Shown here: positions 6,398-11,956 of the stretch, piece after piece
How the letters are laid out: every line of letters starts with the position of its first letter
Numbering within the stretch: the stretch's first letter is position 1
From: JBDREA01 sp043820265
GTDB taxonomy: Archaea > Altiarchaeota > Altiarchaeia > IMC4 > JBDREA01
Assembly (NCBI GenBank): GCA_043820265.1
Contig: JBDREA010000032.1
Coordinates: 1-11,956 of the forward strand
Length of the DNA: 11,956 bases
Direction of reading: 5' to 3'
Program-made: the position numbers and the translations under genes
Notes under the pieces: model-generated
Databases searched by the model: none
The model's input: the letters and a program-made list of their open reading frames with translations, nothing else
What the model was told of the DNA's origin: nothing

Positions 6398-7635
6398 TCC
6401 TCTGGAGGTTCCTTATAAATTGTGTTTCTAACAATTGAGCCTGCCTCGACGTAGGCGCCGGGATAGATGCTTCGACCAGGGAGTATGCTTACGTTTATCC
6501 CCGTTTTGACGTTGTCGCCCATGATGACCCCCATCTTTCTTCGCCCAGAGGAGACAATCTCTCCTTTGACGTCTACGTTCACATGTGAGTCGTCGAATTT
6601 CAGGTTCGCCACCTTCGTTCCCGCCCCGAAGTTGCAGCTTACTCCAATGATACTGTCGCCAACATAGCTTAGGTGGCCTACATGGGTTTTTGGCATGATG
6701 ATCGTGTTCTTCACTTCAACGGCGTTTCCGACATTAGAGTCATCCATCAAGACAGTATAGGCTCTGATGAAGCAGTTTGGTCCGACAACGCAGTTTTTTC
6801 CGATGAGCACAGGCCCCTGGATGTAGGATCCAGATCTCACGACCGATCCTTCCCCAACTCCTACTTCACCCTTAAGAACCGCGAATTCTTCAATTTCTGC
6901 TTTTGCATCTATTTTCAACGAGACCAAATTCTTCATGAGGACCTCGTTGGCGTGCAAAATGTCCCACGGCCTGCCGATGTCTATCCAGATGTCTGCGATC
7001 TGGAAACCGGAGACTCCAGATTCAGAGATAAGTTGTTCGATTGCTGAAGTCACTTCGTATTCATGCCGCTTAGATTTCTTTAGCTTCTCCAGTTCCTCAA
7101 ATATCTGATGTGAGAAAACATAGATGCCTGCGTTAGCATTTCTCCCAAACTCGTCAGTCTCTGGTTTCTCAATAATCTCTTTGACCTTATGATTATCTAA
7201 TACCACTATGCCATACTGGCTTGGGTCTTCGATTTCTGTTAGGGCCATTGAAGTTTCCGTCTTCGCGTTCCTGTGTTTTTTCAGGAAATCGATTGCGGTT
7301 TTAGCAGAAATTATCAAGTCGCCGTTCATTACAAGAAAAGAGTCAGATTTGATAAACTCTTTTACTAGTAGTACCGCATGTCCCGTCCCTTCCTGTTCTT
7401 CCTGAACGACATACTTTATACTCATCCCTAGGAATTCGTCCCCAAAATGAGCTTCAATAACGTCTTTTTTATAACCCACTATCAAAAACACATTTTTGAA
7501 TCCGGCTTCCTTTAAGGCAATAAGGTCCCATTCGAGGATGGGTTTTCCAGCGATTGGAATCATGGGTTTAGGTCTTGTGGAAGTCAGCGGCCTAAGTCTG
7601 GTCCCTTCTCCCGCGGCAAGTATCACGGCATCCAT
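6394..7635 (-). CDS. glmU: Bifunctional sugar-1-phosphate nucleotidylyltransferase / acetyltransferase (archaeal GlmU type)
   Basis: This 413-residue protein has an N-terminal nucleotidyltransferase domain (about 1-235) and a left-handed beta-helix acyltransferase domain (about 245-405). The first shows LAAGEGTRLRPLT (6-18) with RPKPM, the GD pair at 105-106, EKP (156-158) and WIDIGRPWDI (217-226). The second shows hexapeptide repeats and GHLSYVGDSIIG (320-331), with H321 in the position of the acetyltransferase catalytic His of bacterial GlmU, then NFGAGT (335-340). The likely reactions are acetylation of glucosamine-1-phosphate and UTP-dependent activation to UDP-GlcNAc for surface glycans. 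Archaeal relatives also accept glucose- or galactosamine-phosphates, so the substrate is uncertain. The ATG is set by GGAGGA nine bases upstream. It lies between the gatC-like gene (6-base gap) and the alkylation-repair gene (4-base overlap). Confidence 0.93.
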   Translation of the reverse strand: MDAVILAAGEGTRLRPLTSTRPKPMIPIAGKPILEWDLIALKEAGFKNVFLIVGYKKDVIEAHFGDEFLGMSIKYVVQEEQEGTGHAVLLVKEFIKSDSFLVMNGDLIISAKTAIDFLKKHRNAKTETSMALTEIEDPSQYGIVVLDNHKVKEIIEKPETDEFGRNANAGIYVFSHQIFEELEKLKKSKRHEYEVTSAIEQLISESGVSGFQIADIWIDIGRPWDILHANEVLMKNLVSLKIDAKAEIEEFAVLKGEVGVGEGSVVRSGSYIQGPVLIGKNCVVGPNCFIRAYTVLMDDSNVGNAVEVKNTIIMPKTHVGHLSYVGDSIIGVSCNFGAGTKVANLKFDDSHVNVDVKGEIVSSGRRKMGVIMGDNVKTGINVSILPGRSIYPGAYVEAGSIVRNTIYKEPPEE

Positions 7636-7641
7636 TTTAGT

Positions 7642-7875
7642 TTATCCTCCTTCGGATTTCTCGCAGACGACAAATCCATTCTCATATCTTGGAACAAGAT
7701 TTTCGAATTTTTTCGAATAAGCCTCTTTTCTCACTCCTCTTCCATCTTTACGCCGAACGTTTTTTTGGTCAACGACATAATGTGTCTCCTCTGTTTCAGG
7801 TATATCTTTGAGTTTGGCTGAGAACTCCTCAATGAGCTTCACCCCTGTTTTTCTTATTTCTTCTGCGTCTATCAT
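7642..7875 (-). CDS. gatC: GatC-like subunit of Asp-tRNA(Asn)/Glu-tRNA(Gln) amidotransferase
   Basis: This 77-residue protein resembles the short archaeal GatC form. An N-terminal helix (about 3-23) is followed by DIPETEETHYVVDQKNVRRK (24-43) and a basic, extended C-terminus. GatC stabilises the GatA-GatB amidotransferase that converts Glu-tRNA(Gln) or Asp-tRNA(Asn) to the amide form. The match rests on the ETEETxYVVDxxNVxRxDG pattern I associate with archaeal GatC, so the call is moderate. GatA and GatB are not in the window. The start is ATG 7873-7875, 11 bases after the geranylgeranyl reductase stop, with only a weak AGG directly before it. The alternative is an unassigned small conserved archaeal protein. 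Confidence 0.6.
   Translation of the reverse strand: MIDAEEIRKTGVKLIEEFSAKLKDIPETEETHYVVDQKNVRRKDGRGVRKEAYSKKFENLVPRYENGFVVCEKSEGG
7645..7650 (-). promoter_or_regulatory. Strong Shine-Dalgarno site for the sugar nucleotidyltransferase
   Basis: On the minus strand GGAGGA lies nine bases before ATG 7635 and overlaps the last codons and stop of the gatC-like gene. It is the best ribosome-binding site in the window. It fixes the glmU-type start and shows that internal genes of the string are translated from their own sites. Confidence 0.75.
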
Positions 7876-7886
7876 CCTAATCTTTT

Positions 7887-9095
7887 TTAAGTGAGGAATT
7901 TCCTGGCAAGTGGGAGTAGTTTAGGGGCTTTTGTGAATGAAAACTTTAAAAAAGCTTTAAAGTCTCCTTGAACCATCTTATTAACTATTCCGCCATCAAT
8001 GACGTCCGCTATTTTATCCAATTCATCTGAGCCGAGTTTTTCAAAGAAGTATCTGAGCTTTAATAGTTTATTTAAGCGGTTACCGTGTTTTTTCATCCAA
8101 AGTTTTTCATATTCACTTAACCTTTGAGCGCTTACATCCCCCTCCTTTATTGCGGCAGCTGAGACATCTGCGGCAATCTTTGCGGCTTCCATTGCTATAC
8201 CAATTCCTCCTCCATGAAGTGGATTGACTTGGTGAGCTGCATCACCAACCAACATCAAGCCGTTAGATACCATTGATCCAATACCTGGATTCATTGGGAT
8301 TCCTCCGCAATTTACCTCTAGATAGCTGGCTTTTTCGAAGAACTGAGGATGGTTTGAGATGAATTTATCCAAGTAGTCTTTTGCACGTGATCCATCTTTG
8401 GAAATTAATGCGTTTATCCCCAATCCAACGTTCGCAGTCGAATTTCCCTTGGGGAATATCCAGACGTACCCTCCCGGTGATCCGCCTCCACCAAAGAAGA
8501 TATGTAAATGGTCTTCTTCAATGTTTTTTATGCCCGCCATTTCGTATTGGTAGCCTGAGTGATAGTCTTTGAGAGGATTTGGATTACTTATCCCAGCCCA
8601 GAAGCCGACCTTTGAGTCTACTCCATCTGCACCTACAACAATTTTTGCCTTCACTTTAATCGGGCCATCCAATCCTTCGGCTGTCAAGCCAGTAACAGCT
8701 CCGTTTTCCTTTATCAATCCTGTCACCTGAGTTTTGACCATATATCTCGCACCCATTTTTATGGCTTCTGTAGCCAAGTATTTTTCGAAAATTTTTCTTT
8801 CGATTATGTATCCCTCAGCCCCGGTGTTCATGAGTACTTTTTTCCCTGAGGGAGAGTAAATGTAGGCCGCTTTTATCCTATTTAACGCCCACTGGGGCCG
8901 AATTTCTATCCCTAACGGCTCCATGTATTCTATCGCAAGCCCTTCCGCACAGCGTTTGGGTGTTCCTATCTCCTGCTTTCTTTCTAGAACTAGGACGTTA
9001 ACCCCCTTTTTTGCCAGATCCCATGCTACTATGCTGCCTGCTGGCCCCGCCCCTACAATCGCAACATCTGTTTCAATCTGCTGTATTTCACTCAT
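7887..9095 (-). CDS. Digeranylgeranylglycerophospholipid reductase (geranylgeranyl reductase family)
   Basis: This 402-residue flavoprotein saturates the geranylgeranyl chains of archaeal ether lipids at the membrane. It shows the N-terminal FAD dinucleotide-binding fold VAIVGAGPAGSIVAWDLA (11-28), ERK at the end of the second strand (38-40), and KRCAEGL (47-53), with C49 in the position of the conserved active-region cysteine. VVGADGVDS (153-161), YVWIFP (210-215) followed by GLGI for substrate binding, and GDAAHQVNPLHGGGIG (284-299) follow. These are hallmark motifs of the family, and the length is normal. A GGGAG ribosome-binding site lies nine bases before ATG 9095, inside the ferredoxin gene, whose reading frame overlaps this one by eight bases. 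The coupling fits ferredoxin as electron donor, as shown for the Methanosarcina acetivorans reductase. Confidence 0.94.
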   Translation of the reverse strand: MSEIQQIETDVAIVGAGPAGSIVAWDLAKKGVNVLVLERKQEIGTPKRCAEGLAIEYMEPLGIEIRPQWALNRIKAAYIYSPSGKKVLMNTGAEGYIIERKIFEKYLATEAIKMGARYMVKTQVTGLIKENGAVTGLTAEGLDGPIKVKAKIVVGADGVDSKVGFWAGISNPNPLKDYHSGYQYEMAGIKNIEEDHLHIFFGGGGSPGGYVWIFPKGNSTANVGLGINALISKDGSRAKDYLDKFISNHPQFFEKASYLEVNCGGIPMNPGIGSMVSNGLMLVGDAAHQVNPLHGGGIGIAMEAAKIAADVSAAAIKEGDVSAQRLSEYEKLWMKKHGNRLNKLLKLRYFFEKLGSDELDKIADVIDGGIVNKMVQGDFKAFLKFSFTKAPKLLPLARKFLT

Positions 9096-9255
9096 TTTTT
9101 ATTGCTCCCACAGGACAGAATTGATAGCATAAACCGCATTCCGTGCATTTTTTTTGGTCTAAGATTAATCGGGTTTCAGCAAGAATTAATGCATCATGAG
9201 GACATACTCCTACACAGCCTCCACAATATAGGCATCTGTTCGGTTCGACTCTCAT
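9088..9255 (-). CDS. 2[4Fe-4S] ferredoxin paired with geranylgeranyl reductase
   Basis: This 55-residue ferredoxin has two complete CxxCxxCxxxCP cluster motifs: C8, C11, C14, C18 and C37, C40, C43, C47 (CLYCGGCVGVCP and CTECGLCYQFCP). Both clusters should be low-potential [4Fe-4S]. I chose ATG 9255 (MRVEPNRC), which places the first cysteine where short archaeal ferredoxins have it. An in-frame ATG at 9276 or TTG at 9288 would add 7 or 11 hydrophobic residues. None has a clear Shine-Dalgarno site. The stop overlaps the reductase start by eight bases. The likely role, inferred from this linkage and from known ferredoxin dependence of archaeal geranylgeranyl reductase, is to feed electrons to lipid double-bond reduction. 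Confidence 0.92.
   Translation of the reverse strand: MRVEPNRCLYCGGCVGVCPHDALILAETRLILDQKKCTECGLCYQFCPVGAIKNE
9105..9109 (-). promoter_or_regulatory. Ribosome-binding site of geranylgeranyl reductase inside the ferredoxin gene
   Basis: GGGAG on the minus strand, nine bases before ATG 9095, sets the reductase start. It lies within the codons for the last ferredoxin motif, so the two genes are tightly linked in translation. Confidence 0.6.
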
Positions 9256-9288
9256 TTTAAAAAAGATATTGAGCATACTATGAAACAA

Positions 9289-9300
9289 TAAATTTAAATT
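9289..9300 (-). promoter_or_regulatory. Possible internal TATA box before the ferredoxin gene
   Basis: On the minus strand AATTTAAATTTA spans the dapF stop codon and resembles an archaeal TATA box. Transcription from about 25 bases downstream would begin near 9267, just ahead of ATG 9255. That would explain the missing ribosome-binding site. The gap here (38 bases) is the longest in the leftward string. AT-rich sequence alone makes this a weak call. Confidence 0.3.
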
Positions 9301-10109
9301 ATTATCTGACCTGTAAAAGATGTTTCAGCCGGACCCTCCATTGATACTTTCTCTTTTTCATATTTAATTTTGAGGGTGCCTCCGAGCAAATGCACCTCTA
9401 CTTGGCTATCTAAGATTCCATTTGATATGCCTGCGACGACTGCAGCACAGGCTCCTGTGCCGCAGGCCAGGGTTTCTCCCACACCCCTCTCCCATACCCT
9501 CACTTCGATTTCAGTTGAATTTTTTACCTTAACAAATTCCACGTTGGTTTTTTTTGGCTGAAATCTTTCATGGACTTCTATTTTTGGACCCAATCCTAAA
9601 ACTAGTTCGTCCGTTATTTTTTCAACAAAGAAGACTGCGTGGGGGTTGCCCATGGAAATACTATTCAACTTAAATTCTTTTTTTTCAACACTAAAGTTTT
9701 GGTTGAGTTCATGCACCTTTGGTGTTCCCATGTCCACTAAAACCTTTTTCACGACGTCTCTTTCGGTCTCTAAACTGATCTTTTTTATCCCATCCATTGT
9801 GTCAATTGAGAATTCCTTTTTTGATAAGATATCGTTTTCGAAGACATACTTGGAAAAGCATCTGATTCCATTTCCGCACATTTCGGCTTCGCTGCCGTCT
9901 GGATTGAACATCCTCATTCGGATATCTGCCGAGTCGGCGTTTTGAACTAGGAGCAAGCCATCTGCCCCGACCGAGAAATGTCTCAGACAGATCTTTTTTG
10001 CAGTTGGGCTCAATTCGGGTTCTCCAAGAATTCCGTTTCGGTTGTCTATAACAATATAATCGTTTCCTATCCCATGCATTTTCCAAAAAGGAACAACTCT
10101 CGCAGCCAC
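9294..10109 (-). CDS. dapF: Diaminopimelate epimerase
   Basis: This 271-residue enzyme interconverts LL- and meso-diaminopimelate in the lysine pathway by a two-cysteine racemase mechanism. It shows KMHGIGNDYIVID (10-22), FNPDGSEAEMCGNGIRC (68-84) with catalytic C78, MGNPHAVF (153-160), and GETLACGTGACAA (211-223) with catalytic C216. Length is normal and both halves of the duplicated fold are present. The start is a GTG at 10107-10109, two bases after the stop of the secretion ATPase gene. The next ATG (codon 11) would cut into the conserved KMHG region, so GTG is preferred. Other lysine genes are absent from the window, so this looks like a stray member of the pathway within a mixed housekeeping string. 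Confidence 0.95.
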   Translation of the reverse strand: MAARVVPFWKMHGIGNDYIVIDNRNGILGEPELSPTAKKICLRHFSVGADGLLLVQNADSADIRMRMFNPDGSEAEMCGNGIRCFSKYVFENDILSKKEFSIDTMDGIKKISLETERDVVKKVLVDMGTPKVHELNQNFSVEKKEFKLNSISMGNPHAVFFVEKITDELVLGLGPKIEVHERFQPKKTNVEFVKVKNSTEIEVRVWERGVGETLACGTGACAAVVAGISNGILDSQVEVHLLGGTLKIKYEKEKVSMEGPAETSFTGQIII

Positions 10110-10111
10110 TT

Positions 10112-11686
10112 CTATTTCTCAATGGAATCAGTCTTTACTTCCTCACCGTACCCTATAAGTTCGCTTGGGCCCCGGTTGGAAGAGACAACATCTGTTACAT
10201 AGTCCTTGTCAAGGTAATAGGTTTTCATCACCTTTCCGACTTCATCGATTTTCCGGACCTCGTTTGTGACTATCCAATCCAATATGCTCTTCTTTTCATC
10301 CAAGTCTGCTTGTATCTCCCCCCTGTTCAATCCAGTATGCCTGGAAATATCGCTGAAGAGGATGGGGTCGCGGCTTTTCACTTCAATTTCATCCTTTCTG
10401 GGATTCCAACCGTAGAGTATATTTACTACGGTCTGGTTCATTTGCATGGTGATTTCGCCAATCTCAAATATCCTTCGAATACCTAGTCTTCGGTCTCTGA
10501 ACATGACAATATTAAGGTCTATGGCCTCCACCATCGTCAAGGGAATAGCTAACGGTGCATTAGTCAGACGCCTAATTGTCTGATCGCAGGTGTCTGCGTG
10601 CATTGTCGCAATAATCGAGTGTCCGGTGTGCATTGCTTCAAATAGGATCTCTGCCTCCCGCTGTTTTCTTATTTCTCCAAAAAGAATCCTGTCTGGTCTC
10701 ATACGAAGAGAATTCACGAGCAAATCCAGCATAGTAATCTCTCCTGTCCCTTCTGCGCTTGACATCCTTGTTTTCAAAGGGCACCAGTAAAGAAATTTTG
10801 GAAGCTGCAATTCTCTTGTATCCTCTATGCTTATAATCCTTTGCTTTGGGTGGATGAACGGTGTGATAATGTTCATGAAACTCGTCTTTCCAGAACCCGT
10901 TCCTCCGCTTATCATGATGTTCATCTCATACTGGATGGCTAACCAAATGAGGGCTAAGAGATCGGTGGTTGCTGTTTTGTTTTTTACGAAGTCCGTGAAG
11001 GTCCAGGGTTCACGGGCAAATTTACGGATTGTGATGGCGGTTCCTTTGTCAGCAATGGGGTGCAGTATGGCGTTTACTCTGTCATTATTAAGAAGGTGTG
11101 CATCAAGCAAAGGATAGAGTATGCTGACCTCTTTTCCAATGTCTCTGGCCACGCTCTTCGATATCTCTTGAACCTGTTGTTCTGTGGGTATTTTTAAGTT
11201 TGTCTCTAACCAACCAATTTCTTTATGGTATACCCAAATCGGTTCTTTTGCGGCGTTTACCACTATCTCCTCTAAATTGGGGTCCGCCAAAAGAAGGTCC
11301 AAGTGCCCTAGTCCGATGACTCGGTGTAAGATATCTGCTATAATCTCCTTTTTCAGGTTCTCATCGAGGTCTGGTAGCTCTGAGTCGATTAGCGTCTCAA
11401 TTGTTCCCCTGAATTTTGCTTTTATATGCTTTACGGCCTTTGGGTCCATAAAGTCGACTACTCCGATGTCGATGTTTGTGATTAGTCGTTCGATTATGTC
11501 TTTCATTAACGCCAGGGTCCCCAGATCGAATTCCGGAAACCTTATGTGGTAAAAAATGTCGTGATGCCTTGACACAATCTTGATGGCATATTCCATTTCA
11601 TCGACTTCTACAGAATAGTCTCGTAGCACCTTATAGTCTTTTGGTTTATCCGCTTTTTCCTTGATTGAAACTTCTTCTTCCGGCAT
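10112..11686 (-). CDS. Archaeal type II/IV secretion (type IV pilus) ATPase, GspE/PilB/TadA-like
   Basis: This 524-residue cytoplasmic hexameric ATPase would power assembly of a type IV-like pilus, archaellum-like filament or secretion machine. The N-terminal domain (about 1-225) contains the conserved stretch around GLGHLDLLLADPNLEEIVVN (125-144). The core has Walker A GGTGSGKT (261-268), the Asp box IEDTRE (287-292), Walker B RILFGEIR (333-340) and the His box GHSIIATMHAD (355-365). The start at ATG 11686 has GGAGA a few bases upstream. Its usual partner, a TadC/ArlJ-like membrane protein, is not downstream; dapF follows after two bases. The sequence does not carry clear evidence for the archaellum in particular, so I keep the general name. 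Confidence 0.93.
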   Translation of the reverse strand: MPEEEVSIKEKADKPKDYKVLRDYSVEVDEMEYAIKIVSRHHDIFYHIRFPEFDLGTLALMKDIIERLITNIDIGVVDFMDPKAVKHIKAKFRGTIETLIDSELPDLDENLKKEIIADILHRVIGLGHLDLLLADPNLEEIVVNAAKEPIWVYHKEIGWLETNLKIPTEQQVQEISKSVARDIGKEVSILYPLLDAHLLNNDRVNAILHPIADKGTAITIRKFAREPWTFTDFVKNKTATTDLLALIWLAIQYEMNIMISGGTGSGKTSFMNIITPFIHPKQRIISIEDTRELQLPKFLYWCPLKTRMSSAEGTGEITMLDLLVNSLRMRPDRILFGEIRKQREAEILFEAMHTGHSIIATMHADTCDQTIRRLTNAPLAIPLTMVEAIDLNIVMFRDRRLGIRRIFEIGEITMQMNQTVVNILYGWNPRKDEIEVKSRDPILFSDISRHTGLNRGEIQADLDEKKSILDWIVTNEVRKIDEVGKVMKTYYLDKDYVTDVVSSNRGPSELIGYGEEVKTDSIEK

Positions 11687-11698
11687 TTTTTCTCCGTA

Positions 11699-11956
11699 TT
11701 AAACTTTTTTGAATTCTGGGTCCCCCATCAATGGGATATTTACGACAACGAGCCCCCCGTTTTCTAGTATGCGGCCCCAGCCTTCGATCTGGGATTCTGT
11801 TGAGTTTAATTCCTTGATAAGCGTAGTCATTTTCACGACTCCTCGTTTGTTTATTATCGAAAGCATTAGATCGAGTTTTGTATGCACTTTTTTCGAACCA
11901 CCCTTTGTTTGGGTTAAAGTAACAGCACTTCTTTTCTTCTCTGTTTCTTCATCTCC
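11699..11956 (-). CDS. Winged-helix-like protein, 5' end beyond the window
   Basis: The frame stays open from the TAA at 11699-11701 to the right edge, giving 85 visible C-terminal residues, so the GTG near 11887 is not a true start. The first part is charged and low in complexity (GDEETEKKRS, then TLTQTKGGSKK), which looks like a linker. The last 60 residues (KLDLMLSIINKRGVVKMTTL, then ELNSTESQIEGWGRILENGG and VVVNIPLMGDPEF) read as a helix-turn-helix with a wing, of the kind found as a small accessory domain in archaeal proteins. Twelve bases separate it from the secretion ATPase, so co-transcription is likely. I do not recognise the full protein. It could be a regulator or a structural adaptor of the ATPase machinery, and the second is inference from position. 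Confidence 0.65.
   Translation of the reverse strand, partial: GDEETEKKRSAVTLTQTKGGSKKVHTKLDLMLSIINKRGVVKMTTLIKELNSTESQIEGWGRILENGGLVVVNIPLMGDPEFKKV

Noticed and set aside
9802..10122. 106-codon minus-strand frame overlapping the 5' half of dapF in another phase
   Set aside because: dapF is intact with both catalytic cysteines. The alternative frame has no family features and is rich in Arg, Ser and Cys, as frame shadows often are.
1..11956. CRISPR arrays, insertion sequences, tRNA or rRNA genes, inteins
   Set aside because: No regularly spaced repeats, transposase-like proteins, terminal inverted repeats or tRNA-like cloverleaf sequence were seen. All gaps between genes are under about 130 bases, and RadA and LonB are uninterrupted.

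Overview
The window is archaeal. It carries a membrane-anchored LonB protease, the recombinase RadA, the archaeal-type S-adenosylmethionine synthetase, a geranylgeranyl reductase for ether-lipid saturation, and an archaeal type IV pilus/secretion ATPase. Together these place it in a euryarchaeote-like or uncultivated archaeal lineage. Diaminopimelate epimerase implies DAP-route lysine synthesis. I cannot resolve the phylum from the sequence alone.

Layout, left to right. (a) The last 58 codons of a nitrate/sulfonate/taurine-type ABC transporter ATPase run rightward off the left edge (1-177), followed by a 94-base gap with no clear feature. (b) A leftward two-gene unit (1292-272) encodes a flavin-reductase-like FMN protein and, 10 bases after it, a three-helix membrane protein with a six-cysteine, probably extracellular tail. 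(c) A 95-base divergent region holds a perfect 6-1-6 dyad and an AT-rich promoter box. (d) A rightward block, lonB - radA - mat (1388-5660), has its own regulatory gap before radA and a T-rich terminator after mat. (e) A long leftward gene string (11956-5675) has very short gaps or overlaps: a winged-helix-like protein (5' end off the window), a secretion/pilus ATPase, dapF, a 2[4Fe-4S] ferredoxin, geranylgeranyl reductase, a gatC-like gene, a bifunctional sugar-nucleotidyl/acetyltransferase, and an AlkD-family DNA alkylation-repair protein. It converges on mat, with 14 bases between the two stop codons.

The best functional pairing is ferredoxin with geranylgeranyl reductase. Their frames overlap, and the reductase family is known to use ferredoxin electrons. 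The rest of the leftward string is mostly housekeeping: lysine biosynthesis, tRNA amidation, UDP-amino-sugar synthesis and DNA repair. The ATPase lacks its usual membrane partner inside the window.

Most genes are ordinary core archaeal genes, and I do not see a convincing undescribed system. The least explained items are the cysteine-tail membrane protein beside the flavin reductase, the two dyads in the regulatory gaps, and the truncated winged-helix protein next to the ATPase.
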